A stretch of 64,000 nucleotides of DNA from DATFTF01 sp963825175 (GTDB taxonomy: Bacteria; Acidobacteriota; Thermoanaerobaculia; UBA5066; Gp7-AA6). Positions within the stretch are counted from its first letter, which is position 1. Each line of letters starts with the position of its first letter. The notes under the pieces were generated by a model. The model was not told the DNA's origin, did not search any database, and was given only the letters and a program-made list of their open reading frames with translations. The stretch lies in the NCBI GenBank assembly GCA_963825175.1, contig CAWGSA010000002.1:186001-250000 (forward strand). The letters run 5' to 3'. Shown here piece after piece: positions 53,548 through 62,395 of this stretch. Both the position numbers and the translations under genes were made by a program.

Positions 53548-54306
53548 ATGTTGCGGCACGTCCTGCCTCGCGTGGGGTACGCCGCGGTGGGACTGCTGTA
53601 CGTCACGGTGGGAGTGATCGCGGCGCGCATTGCCTTTCTCGGGTCGAGGGACCGGGTGGAGGGCATGCACGGCGCGCTGCGCGTCCTGCTTCGGCGTCCG
53701 GACGGGCGGTGGATCGTCGGAGGCGTCGCCGCGGGCCTGGTGGCCTTCGCGCTCTGGCGGGCCATTCAGACTTTCTCACGAGGGCGCGCCGGTTTCCTCG
53801 CGCGGGCCGGGTGGCTCGTCGCGGCGATCGGCTATGGGGCTCTGGCGTGGACCGGAATTCGGCTGCTGGTGCGGACCCGAAGCGGGACGCCCATCGTCCG
53901 CGCCGGGCTCGACTGGCTTCTGGCGTCGCCGGCGGGGCGAGCGGCGCTGGAGATCGCGTCGGCGGTCCTGGTCGTCGCCGGCGTCGTGGCCGTCGTGCAG
54001 GGAATCACGGGACGCCTCCCCCGCTGGCTGCGCGCCGCCGGCTTCTCGCGCGCCACGCGCACCTTCGCCGGCCGGTTGGCGAGGATCGGCCTGGCCGCCC
54101 GCGGCGTGGTCGGGATCGTCATGGGCGACTTCCTCTTCCGCGCGGTCCAGGATCTCGACCCGCGCGAAGTGCGGGAGATCGGCGGATCCCTGCGCGAGCT
54201 CTCTTCCTTTCCGGTGGGCCCCGTGGTGATGGGCCTCATCGCCCTTGGTCTGGCGTTCTATGGCGTCGCGATCTGGGCCGTGGCTCTGTCGCGCACGCCG
54301 CAGTAA
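53548..54306 (+). CDS. DUF1206 integral membrane protein
   Basis: 252 residues, six predicted helices in three repeated pairs, each starting with a basic GRLARIGLAARGVVGIVMG-type motif (also RVGYAAVGLLYVTVG and RAGWLVAAIGYGALA). DUF1206 proteins are of unknown function. Divergent from the peptidase gene with only 63 bp between start codons. Confidence 0.88.
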   Translation: MLRHVLPRVGYAAVGLLYVTVGVIAARIAFLGSRDRVEGMHGALRVLLRRPDGRWIVGGVAAGLVAFALWRAIQTFSRGRAGFLARAGWLVAAIGYGALAWTGIRLLVRTRSGTPIVRAGLDWLLASPAGRAALEIASAVLVVAGVVAVVQGITGRLPRWLRAAGFSRATRTFAGRLARIGLAARGVVGIVMGDFLFRAVQDLDPREVREIGGSLRELSSFPVGPVVMGLIALGLAFYGVAIWAVALSRTPQ

Positions 54307-54398
54307 CGGATCGGGAGCGTTACGAGAAGTGACGATTCTCCGGGAGAGGGGCCTCGACCGAGGCGGCCGGCGCTCACAGGTGGAATGAGTTACGCACT

Positions 54399-54414
54399 TG
54401 GCGGGAGCTTTGCC
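54399..54414 (+). promoter_or_regulatory. Sigma54-like promoter of the small orphan gene
   Basis: TGGCGGG-AGCT-TTGCC: intact -24 TGGC and -12 TTGC with correct spacing, 79 bases before the start codon at 54478. The rest of the 54307-54477 gap shows only the GGAGG ribosome site. Confidence 0.5.
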
Positions 54415-54477
54415 ACAATGGGACGTTGGTCGAGTCTGCGGCGGCGGCTCCCAGGGGAGCCACCACCGGAGGACCCG

Positions 54478-54798
54478 ATGTCCCAAATCGCGACGACCGC
54501 TCCAGCCTACGACGTCGCAGTCAATCACGCGACGCTCGCGCTCATCGACCTGGAAAGAGGCGGCACTGGTTGCTCCGTCCAGCTCCAGGGGGCGATCGAC
54601 CAGAGGTGGGCGGAGGCCTTTGCCCGAGAGCGCCGCGAATCGCGGATCCTTTCGCGGTTCGATCTCGACGCCGCGACGGGAATCATCACGTTCGTGCGGG
54701 AGGCGGGCAGCGATCCCGCGGACGTGATCGAGGCCCTGGAGGTCCTGGAAGCGTTGGTCGAGCGCGTCAGCCATCGGGCCTCGGCCACCCGGCCGTAA
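54478..54798 (+). CDS. Small orphan protein, paralogue of the gene at 29755
   Basis: 106 residues. Same pattern as the 126-residue protein at 29755-30135: YDVAV, GTGCSV, QLQGAIDQRWAEAF, SRFDLDAATGIITFVREAG, and a C-terminal helix EALEVLEALVERVSHRAS. Shared positions are clearest in GTG-(Y/C)-SV, G-x-ID-x-RWA-x-AF and LE-x-L. No known domain. GGAGG six bases before the ATG. Confidence 0.65.
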   Translation: MSQIATTAPAYDVAVNHATLALIDLERGGTGCSVQLQGAIDQRWAEAFARERRESRILSRFDLDAATGIITFVREAGSDPADVIEALEVLEALVERVSHRASATRP

Positions 54799-54846
54799 CG
54801 GCCCCGACCTCTCCTCGACGGTTCGAGGCTCCGGGACGTTCCGGGC

Positions 54847-54852
54847 TAAGAT
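54847..54852 (+). promoter_or_regulatory. -10-like box, leaderless start of the thiolase
   Basis: TAAGAT, 6 bases before the ATG at 54859; no ribosome site. Confidence 0.55.
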
Positions 54853-54858
54853 CTGCGC

Positions 54859-56160
54859 ATGTTCCCGTCGGGCGCCCGCCGGATCGCCGTCGTCGGTGGC
54901 GTGCGCACCCCGTTTCTCAAGTCGGGAACCCTCTTCGAGCGGATGACGGCGGTCGACCTCGGCGCGGTCGCGGTCAAGGAGCTGGTCGCGCGGCTGGACG
55001 TCGACCCCCGGACGATCGACGAGCTGGTCTACGGCACGGTCATTCCGTCGGTGGCGAGACCGAACATCGCCCGCGAGGTTCTCTTCGACGCCGCGCTTCC
55101 CAGGCACATTCCCGCCTCCTCGGTGGTCATGGCCTGCGCGACCTCCAACCGCGCCGCCACCGACGCTGCCGAGAGGATCGCACTGGGGCTGGCCGACGTC
55201 GTCATCGCCGGCGGCGCGGAGTGCCTTTCGGACATTCCGATCCTCTTCTCCCGGGATTTCTCGCGCCGTCTGGTCCGGCTCTCCAAGGCCAAGACCGCGG
55301 CGGACAAGGCGAAGACCCTGGCCGGTTTTCGGCCTCATGAGCTGGCTCCGGTGACTCCGGCCATCGCCGAGTACACCACCGGACTCTCGATGGGCGAATC
55401 GGCGGAGAAGATGGCCAAGGAGAACCACATCTCGCGCGCGGCGCAGGACGCGTTTGCCCTCTCCTCGCACCTCAAGGCGGCGGCGGGCTGGGATCAGGGG
55501 ATCCTGCCGCCGGAGGTCGTGCCGGTGCCGGTCGCTCCGAGGTTCGAGGAGTTGGCGACGGAGGACAACATCATCCGCAAGAACGCCACGCTGGAGAGCC
55601 TGGCCAGGCTGTCGCCGGTCTTCGACCGAAAGTTCGGAACGGTGACCGCCGGCAACGCGTCGCCGCTGACGGACGGGGCCTCGGCTGTGCTCCTGATGTC
55701 GGAGGAGCGGGCCCGGGCAGAGGGGCGCAAGGTCCTGGCGTTCATCCGGTCGTGGGCGTACTCCGCGCTCGACCCGGGCGACCAGCTCCTCCAGGGCCCG
55801 GCCTACGCGGCGCCCAAGGCTCTCGACCGCGCCGGGCTGAAGCTCTCCGACATGGGCAGGGTGGAGATGCACGAGGCCTTCGCCGCCCAGGTCCTCTCGA
55901 ACCTGCAGGCCTTCGCCTCGGAAACGTTCGCCAAAGAGAAGCTCGGACGCAGCCAGCCGCTGGGCGAGGTCGATCCGAAGATCCTGAATCTCTACGGCGG
56001 CTCGATCTCGATCGGCCATCCCTTCGCCGCCACGGGAGGGCGCCTCATCACGACTCTCTCCAACGAGCTCGGCAGGAGCGGAGCGCAGTTCGGCCTCCTG
56101 ACGGTGTGCGCGGCCGGAGGGCTGGGGCACGCGATGGTCCTGGAGAATCCAGGGTCGTGA
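54859..56160 (+). CDS. fadI: Acetyl-CoA acyltransferase (FadI-type thiolase)
   Basis: 433 residues. Nucleophilic Cys93 in VVMACATSNRAATDA, His in GGSISIGHPFAATGGR, and proton-donor Cys in LTVCAAGGLGHAM. The long form with YTTGLSMGESAEKMAKEN matches FadI, the beta-oxidation thiolase. No fadJ partner lies next to it. The acyl-CoA synthetase at the left end of the window could feed the same pathway. Confidence 0.9.
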   Translation: MFPSGARRIAVVGGVRTPFLKSGTLFERMTAVDLGAVAVKELVARLDVDPRTIDELVYGTVIPSVARPNIAREVLFDAALPRHIPASSVVMACATSNRAATDAAERIALGLADVVIAGGAECLSDIPILFSRDFSRRLVRLSKAKTAADKAKTLAGFRPHELAPVTPAIAEYTTGLSMGESAEKMAKENHISRAAQDAFALSSHLKAAAGWDQGILPPEVVPVPVAPRFEELATEDNIIRKNATLESLARLSPVFDRKFGTVTAGNASPLTDGASAVLLMSEERARAEGRKVLAFIRSWAYSALDPGDQLLQGPAYAAPKALDRAGLKLSDMGRVEMHEAFAAQVLSNLQAFASETFAKEKLGRSQPLGEVDPKILNLYGGSISIGHPFAATGGRLITTLSNELGRSGAQFGLLTVCAAGGLGHAMVLENPGS

Positions 56161-56200
56161 CCAAAGTGAAGTTCGAGCTGCGTTCCGACTCGAGTTCAAA

Positions 56201-56270
56201 GTGCGGAGTGCGAAGTGCGAAGTTCAACTCTGAACTTTGAACCTTGAACTTTGAACCTTGAACTTTGAAC
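56201..56270. repeat. Ten-copy degenerate heptad array
   Basis: Units GTGCGGA, GTGCGAA (x2), GTTCAAC, TCTGAAC, TTTGAAC, CTTGAAC, TTTGAAC, CTTGAAC, TTTGAAC in exact phase. The end of the array alternates TTT/CTT, a 14-bp higher-order period. It follows the thiolase stop (56160) and precedes the symporter start. Confidence 0.9.
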
Positions 56271-56289
56271 TAAATCTCTCCCCTCGTTG

Positions 56290-57561
56290 ATGACCCGCCC
56301 CCGCTGGCTCTCTTCGACCGCGCTGATCTTCTACGCGTTGATCCTCGGCATCCTGCTCGGCTACCTGCTGCCGGCCGATCGGCATCCTGCGGCCTACGAG
56401 ACCTTCCGCTTCCTCTCGCGCGCGTTCATCAGCCTGATCCGGATGCTCATCGTGCCCTTGATCTTCTCGACCATCGTGGTCGGCATCGGCAAGACCGGCG
56501 ACGTCAAGGCGGTGGGGCGCATGGGCGTCAAGGCCCTGGTCTATTTCGAGATCGCCTCGACGGCCGCGCTCGCGCTGGGCCTGGCGATCGCGCACGTCGT
56601 GCGGCCGGGCGAGGGCCTGACGTTGCCCCCCTCCGGCGAGCAGCTGGCCAGGCCCAAGACGCTCGTCGAGACGCTCCTGCACCTCTTCCCCTCCAACGTC
56701 GTCGACGCCATGGCCAAGCAGGACATCCTTCAGGTCGTCATTTTCGCCACGCTGGTGGGGATCGCGGCCGCGCACATCGGCAAGAAGTCGGAGCCGTTTC
56801 TGAAGTTCTTCGACGCGGTCGTGGCGGTGATGTTTCAGCTGACCGACTATGTGATGGCACTGACGCCGCTCGGGGTCTTCGGGGCCATGGCGGGCGCGGT
56901 CTCCCACCACGGCCTCTCGGTCCTGGCCTCGTACGCGCGGCTGGTGGCCTCGCTCTACGGCGCGCTCGTTCTCTTCACGCTCCTCGTTCTGGTCCCAGCG
57001 CTTCTGATCGTGCGGGCCAACCTGCGGCTTTTCTTCCGCAAGATCCGCGAGCCGTTCCTGCTCGCCTTCTCCACGGCCTCCTCTGAAGCCGCGTTGCCGC
57101 GGGCCCTGGAGAAGATGGTCGAGTTCGGCGTGCCCGAGTCGGTGGCGGGCTTCGTCATTCCCGCCGGCTACTCCTTCAACCTCGACGGCTCGACGCTCTA
57201 CATCTCGCTTGCGGCGCTGACCATCGCCCAGGCCGCGCACATGCACATGTCTCTCTCGACCGAGCTTCTGATGATGCTGACGTTCCTCATGACCTCCAAG
57301 GGCGTGGCCGGCGTGCCGCGCGCCGCCCTGGTCATCATCGCGGCCGGATGCGCGGCGTTCAACCTGCCGGGAGAGGCCGGAGTGGCCATGATCCTGGCGG
57401 TCGACGAGCTGATGGACATGGCCCGGACGTCGATCAATGTGATGGGCAACTGCGTGGCGTCGGTGGTCGTGGCGCGCTGGGAAGGCGTGCTCGGCAAGCC
57501 GCTTCCGGTCAAGGACGAGGACGCGCCGGGGAGGGAGCTCGCTCGAGAAGCGATCCCTTGA
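56290..57561 (+). CDS. Dicarboxylate/amino acid:cation symporter (DAACS)
   Basis: 423-residue inner-membrane glutamate/aspartate or C4-dicarboxylate transporter. SRAFISLIRMLIVPLIFSTI, STASSEAALPRALEKM (serine-rich HP1), GYSFNLDGSTLYIS (TM7), TSKGVAGVPRAALV (HP2) and DELMDMARTSINVMGNCVAS (TM8) are all present. ATG at 56290; a TTG one codon earlier is possible. Confidence 0.93.
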   Translation: MTRPRWLSSTALIFYALILGILLGYLLPADRHPAAYETFRFLSRAFISLIRMLIVPLIFSTIVVGIGKTGDVKAVGRMGVKALVYFEIASTAALALGLAIAHVVRPGEGLTLPPSGEQLARPKTLVETLLHLFPSNVVDAMAKQDILQVVIFATLVGIAAAHIGKKSEPFLKFFDAVVAVMFQLTDYVMALTPLGVFGAMAGAVSHHGLSVLASYARLVASLYGALVLFTLLVLVPALLIVRANLRLFFRKIREPFLLAFSTASSEAALPRALEKMVEFGVPESVAGFVIPAGYSFNLDGSTLYISLAALTIAQAAHMHMSLSTELLMMLTFLMTSKGVAGVPRAALVIIAAGCAAFNLPGEAGVAMILAVDELMDMARTSINVMGNCVASVVVARWEGVLGKPLPVKDEDAPGRELAREAIP

Positions 57562-57604
57562 GGAGTTCGTTCATCCTGGCAATGGACTGATCGGACGCCA
57601 GGAA

Positions 57605-57805
57605 GAATCGGTTCATCGGGCCATCGGTCCATCGGTTCATGTGCCAGGGAAGAGTCTTCTTCGAGGCAGATGAGCCGATGATCCGATGGACAAATGAACG
57701 GGGGGGAATCGGTTCATCGGGTCATCGGTCCATCGGTTCATTTACCCGCTTCGAGGCTTGCTTGAGGCAAATGAGCCGATGATCCAATGAACAAATGAAC
57801 CGATC
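57605..57805. repeat. Two tandem 101-bp units of octamer repeats with inverted arms
   Basis: Copy 1 (57605-57705) and copy 2 (57706-57805) each start with four octamers ATCGGTTC, ATCGG(G)(C/T)C, ATCGGTCC, ATCGGTTC and end with an inverted counterpart (GATGAGCCGATGATCC, CAAATGAAC), so each can fold into a hairpin. They fill the convergent gap between the symporter and serC stops. Confidence 0.88.
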
Positions 57806-57819
57806 GCGTCTCACGAGCC

Positions 57820-58908
57820 TCAGCCGTTCTTGCGCCGAAACTCTCCCATGAACGCCACCAACGCCTCCACCCCCGCCTTGGGAAACGCGTTGTAAATCGA
57901 GGCCCGGATGCCGCCGACGGAGCGGTGGCCCTTCAGGCCGTCCAGCTTCGCCGCGGTGGCCTCGGAGACGAACTTCTTCTCCAGGTCTTCCGAGGGCAGG
58001 CGGAACGTGACGTTCATCCAGGAGCGGTTCGCGGGCTTGGCGTGCGGCCGGTAGTAGCCGCCGGAGGCGTCGAGGGCGTCGTACAGGACTTTCGCTTTCT
58101 CCGCGTTCTGCCTGCCGATGCCTTCGAGCCCTCCCTGGCCGACGAGCCACTTCATGGTCAGGCCCATCAGGTAAATGCCGAAGGTCGAGGGCGTGTTGTA
58201 GAGCGACTTGTTCTCGGCCTGGACCTTGAAGTCGAGCATGGCGGCGAGATTCTTGGGAACACGCTCGAGAAGATCATTGCGCAGGATGACGAGCGTCACG
58301 CCGGAGGGCCCCAGGTTCTTCTGGGCGCCGGCGTAGATCATCGCGTACCTGGAGACGCCGATCGGCCGGCTGAAAATGTCCGAGGAGGCGTCGCACACGA
58401 GCGGGACCGAGCCGACCGCCGGCTCGCTCTTCCATTCCACGCCCTGGATCGTTTCGTTGGAGGTGAAGTGGACGTACGCGGCTCCCGGGTCGAGCTTCAG
58501 CTCCGCGGCCTCGGGGACCCGGGTGAAGCCGTCCGACTCGGTCGAGCCGGCGACTTGCGCGGTCCCGAACTTCTGGGCCTCCTTGTAGGCCTTCTTCCCC
58601 CAGGATCCGGTCAGGATGTAGTCGGCCTTTCCGCCGGCGGGGAGGAAGTTCATCGGCACCATCGCGAACTGGAGTGACGCGCCCCCCTGGAGGAAGAGGA
58701 CCTGGTAATCGGCGGAGACGCTGGCGAGCTTGCGGATGTTCGCCTCGCACCCCTGGATGATCGCGTCGAAGGTCTTGGAGCGGTGCGAGATCTCCATCAC
58801 CGACATGCCCACGCCCGGCAGCGACACCAGGTCGCGCTGGGCCTCCTCCAGGACGGGCTCCGGCAGGATCGCGGGTCCGGCGGCGAAGTTGTAGATGCGG
58901 TCGGTCAT
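57820..58908 (-). CDS. serC: Phosphoserine aminotransferase
   Basis: 362 residues. PLP lysine K197 in IYAGAQKNLGPSG; NFAAGPAILPEPVLEEA at the start; LFLQGGASLQFAMVPMN and HFTSNETIQGVEW around the cofactor. Converts 3-phosphohydroxypyruvate to phosphoserine in serine synthesis; can also serve pyridoxal phosphate synthesis. Transcribed after serA, as expected for a serine operon. Confidence 0.95.
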   Translation of the reverse strand: MTDRIYNFAAGPAILPEPVLEEAQRDLVSLPGVGMSVMEISHRSKTFDAIIQGCEANIRKLASVSADYQVLFLQGGASLQFAMVPMNFLPAGGKADYILTGSWGKKAYKEAQKFGTAQVAGSTESDGFTRVPEAAELKLDPGAAYVHFTSNETIQGVEWKSEPAVGSVPLVCDASSDIFSRPIGVSRYAMIYAGAQKNLGPSGVTLVILRNDLLERVPKNLAAMLDFKVQAENKSLYNTPSTFGIYLMGLTMKWLVGQGGLEGIGRQNAEKAKVLYDALDASGGYYRPHAKPANRSWMNVTFRLPSEDLEKKFVSEATAAKLDGLKGHRSVGGIRASIYNAFPKAGVEALVAFMGEFRRKNG

Positions 58909-58944
58909 AGGTGCGGCCTCGATTGTGCGGCGTTTCCTCGATTG

Positions 58945-59018
58945 TGCGACGTTCTACGTTCGAAGTTCTTCGTTCCCGAGGACCCTCATAACGTAGCACG
59001 TCGCACGTCGAACCTCGC
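58945..59018. repeat. Degenerate heptad arrays between serA and serC
   Basis: Two short 7-bp-phased sets: TGCGACG, TTCTACG, TTCGAAG, TTCTTCG, TTCCCGA (58945-58979) and ACGTAGC, ACGTCGC, ACGTCGA, ACCTCGC (58991-59018). The second set begins about 10 bases after the serA stop. Confidence 0.75.
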
Positions 59019-59026
59019 ACCTCCGG

Positions 59027-60226
<1,200 letters not shown>

Positions 60227-60240
60227 CGCTGGATCTCCGA

Positions 60241-60272
60241 TCGGTTCCTCGGTTCATCGGATCATCGGGTCA
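60241..60272. repeat. Four-copy octamer array, left of the helical-bundle remnant
   Basis: TCGGTTCC, TCGGTTCA, TCGGATCA, TCGGGTCA on the plus strand. Same octamer family as at 57605-57805. Confidence 0.8.
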
Positions 60273-60300
60273 TTTGCCCCTGAAATGCAACACTCATCCC

Positions 60301-60658
60301 TCAGCTCCGGCGAGCCGTCCGCTGGGAGGCTGCGAAGATTGCCAATAGCTCGTTCGCCTCCGTCAGGAGATCCTTCGTCGCGGCGGGCGACAGGATCTCC
60401 GTATCCGAGAGCATCTCAATCCAGAAAACCGTTTCGTCGATCTCCTCGACGACAGTTCCGATTTTCGCAAGCTCTGGAGCGCGCACGACCTGCGGCGCGG
60501 TAGTTTGCAGCCACGGACGATGCGGCCCGAATCAACTGCTTTCCGACGAGTCGGGCGTCATCCGTCTTCGGCAGGGTCCGAAAAACCCGAAAAAGAGCGA
60601 TTGCCAGCCGCTTTGTCCGGCCCTTGAGTCTCTCGCTCTCGTACGTCGGATCGCTCAT
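60301..60658 (-). pseudogene. Four-helix-bundle (S23/IVP-type) protein, frameshifted
   Basis: N-terminal half LKGRTKRLAIALFRVFRTLP and LIRAASSVAANYRAAGRARS, C-terminal half LAKIGTVVEEIDETVFWIEM and LLTEANELLAIFAAS form one four-helix-bundle protein of the type also found in 23S rRNA intervening sequences. The halves are in different frames; restoring AGAGC-AGAGC at the junction near 60470-60480, where one copy remains, rejoins them, so loss of one 5-bp direct repeat probably broke the gene. It is flanked by inverted octamer arrays. Confidence 0.75.
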
Positions 60659-60673
60659 CAACTCGCCGCAATC

Positions 60674-60705
60674 AACCGATGGACCGATGACCCGATGAAC
60701 CGATT
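60674..60705. repeat. Four-copy octamer array, right of the helical-bundle remnant
   Basis: AACCGATG, GACCGATG, ACCCGATG, AACCGATT: the reverse complement of the octamer family to the left of the remnant. Ends five bases before the DUF1015 stop (60710). Confidence 0.8.
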
Positions 60706-60709
60706 CTCC

Positions 60710-61936
60710 TTAGATCTCGTGGATCAACAGCCCGTCTCGCAGCTTCGGCTCGAACCAGGTCGACTTGGGGGGCATGATCTCGTTGGCGTCGGAGATGGCC
60801 ATGAGCTGGTCGAGCGAGACGGGATAGAGCGAGAACCCGACGTCGCATTTGCCGGAATCGACGAGGCGCGCGAGCTCGGCCGGACCGCGGATGCCGCCGA
60901 TGAAGTCGACGCGTTTGTCGGTTCGGATGTCGCCGATCCCGAGCAACGGATCGAGCACCTGGCGGTGGAGCGCGTCGGCGTCGAGGGCTTCGATTGGGCT
61001 CGCGCCGGCCGATTGTTCGAGGCGGACGCCGTGCCAGCCTCCGGCCACGTAGATCGAGACCTGGCCTCGTTCCCGGGGCGCCGGCGGCGCGTCGTCGGTC
61101 ACCGCGAGTTTCTGGCCGAGGGCGGCCAGAAACTCGGCCGGTGAGCGTCCAGAGAGGCCCCGGACCACGCGGTTGTAGGGGAGGATCTGGAGCTGTCGCG
61201 CAGGAAAGGCCACCACAATAAAGAAATTGTAGGGCTCCCGACCGGTCGGAGCGGCGGTGCGTGCGCGCAGCTCGTCGCGGGCCCTGGCCGCGCTGGCGGC
61301 GCGGTGGTGGCCGTCGGCGATGTACAGGAGGGGGACTTTCAGGAATTCCTCCGACAGCGGCCGGGCCTCGGCCGGATCCAGCCGCCAGAGCGTGTGCTGG
61401 ATGCCGTCGGAGGCGCGGAAATCGTAGAGCGGCGGCGCCGCCTTTGCCCGGTCTACCCGCTCGTCGATCGCCTCCCGGTCGCGGTACGCGAGGAGTACCG
61501 GTCCGGTTTGAGCCGAGAGCGTCACCATGTGGCGCGTGCGGTCGTCCTCCTTGTCCTTGCGGGTCCGCTCGTGCTTGCGGATGACGTCGCGGTCGTACTC
61601 GTCGAGAGAAGCGCAGCCGGCCACGCCGGTCTGCTCGTGGTTTCCCATCCGAAGGCGATAGACGTAGAGGGTCTCGGCGTCGTCCATCGCCAGCGGCGCT
61701 TCGCGCTTCAACCTCTCGTAGTTCTCCTGCGCCCGGCCGTAGACCCCGTCGGCATAGGGGTTCGTGCCGTCGGGCAGGTCGATCTCGGCGCGCGAGACGT
61801 GGAGGAACGAGATGGGATTGCCCGCCGCCGCGGCGCGGGCCTCTTCCGTCGAGACGACGTCGTACGGCACCGCCGCGACCCGCGCGGCGCTTTGCGCGGA
61901 AGGCCTCCAGGCTCGGAACGGCTTCAACGCGACCAT
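60710..61936 (-). CDS. DUF1015 protein linked to serine biosynthesis
   Basis: 408 residues: FRAWRPSAQSAARVAAVPYD, KHERTRKDKEDDRTRHM and LYIADGHHRAASAARARDEL are DUF1015 hallmarks; the last may form part of a nucleotide or metal site. DUF1015 genes often lie beside serA and serC in other phyla, so a role in serine metabolism is likely although no activity is firmly established. ATG at 61936 with a TAGAAT box 8 bases upstream. Confidence 0.88.
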   Translation of the reverse strand: MVALKPFRAWRPSAQSAARVAAVPYDVVSTEEARAAAAGNPISFLHVSRAEIDLPDGTNPYADGVYGRAQENYERLKREAPLAMDDAETLYVYRLRMGNHEQTGVAGCASLDEYDRDVIRKHERTRKDKEDDRTRHMVTLSAQTGPVLLAYRDREAIDERVDRAKAAPPLYDFRASDGIQHTLWRLDPAEARPLSEEFLKVPLLYIADGHHRAASAARARDELRARTAAPTGREPYNFFIVVAFPARQLQILPYNRVVRGLSGRSPAEFLAALGQKLAVTDDAPPAPRERGQVSIYVAGGWHGVRLEQSAGASPIEALDADALHRQVLDPLLGIGDIRTDKRVDFIGGIRGPAELARLVDSGKCDVGFSLYPVSLDQLMAISDANEIMPPKSTWFEPKLRDGLLIHEI

Positions 61937-61944
61937 GCGCGCGA

Positions 61945-61950
61945 ATTCTA
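61945..61950 (-). promoter_or_regulatory. -10-like box, leaderless start of the DUF1015 gene
   Basis: TAGAAT on the minus strand, 8 bases before the ATG at 61936; no ribosome site. Confidence 0.55.
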
Positions 61951-61965
61951 TGAGAAGCCCGGCCG

Positions 61966-62283
61966 TTAGAGCGCGGCCAGGAACTGGAGGTACTCCTCGG
62001 GCCGGTCGAGAAGGCGCAGGCAGAATCCGGAGGGGATCACCCGAGCCAGGCTCGGCGGCACGCGGAAGCTGCGCACGACGACGCCGCGGATCGAGAGCTG
62101 GCGCTCGCCGGGCAGGAGAAGCGTGACACGGATGCGGGAACCGGGCTTGGGCAGGCGGGTGCTGCGCACGAACATGCCGATGGCGGAGATGTCGTAGGTG
62201 AACCCCGTGCAGGGAGCGTTGTTCCACTCGAACTCGACGGTCAGGCGCCGCTTCTTGCGGGGGAATCGGCGTTTTTCGGGCAT
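61966..62283 (-). CDS. PilZ-domain protein
   Basis: 105 residues. RFPRKKRRLTVEF supplies the arginine motif and TYDISAIGMFVRS the (D/N)xSxxG motif for cyclic di-GMP. Single-domain, so it probably acts by binding a partner. I chose the ATG at 62283; 62331 and 62358 are possible, but a TAGAAT box near 62310 would leave only 62283 on the transcript. Confidence 0.85.
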   Translation of the reverse strand: MPEKRRFPRKKRRLTVEFEWNNAPCTGFTYDISAIGMFVRSTRLPKPGSRIRVTLLLPGERQLSIRGVVVRSFRVPPSLARVIPSGFCLRLLDRPEEYLQFLAAL

Positions 62284-62395
62284 CGGGATCGGCCTGGGGC
62301 CGTCCAAGAATTCTACAACCGTCGAGCCCATCCCGGCAGGCGCAGGGCCGTGGAACACGGACGAAAACCGTCCCCGGCCATTGGAAACGAAGGGC

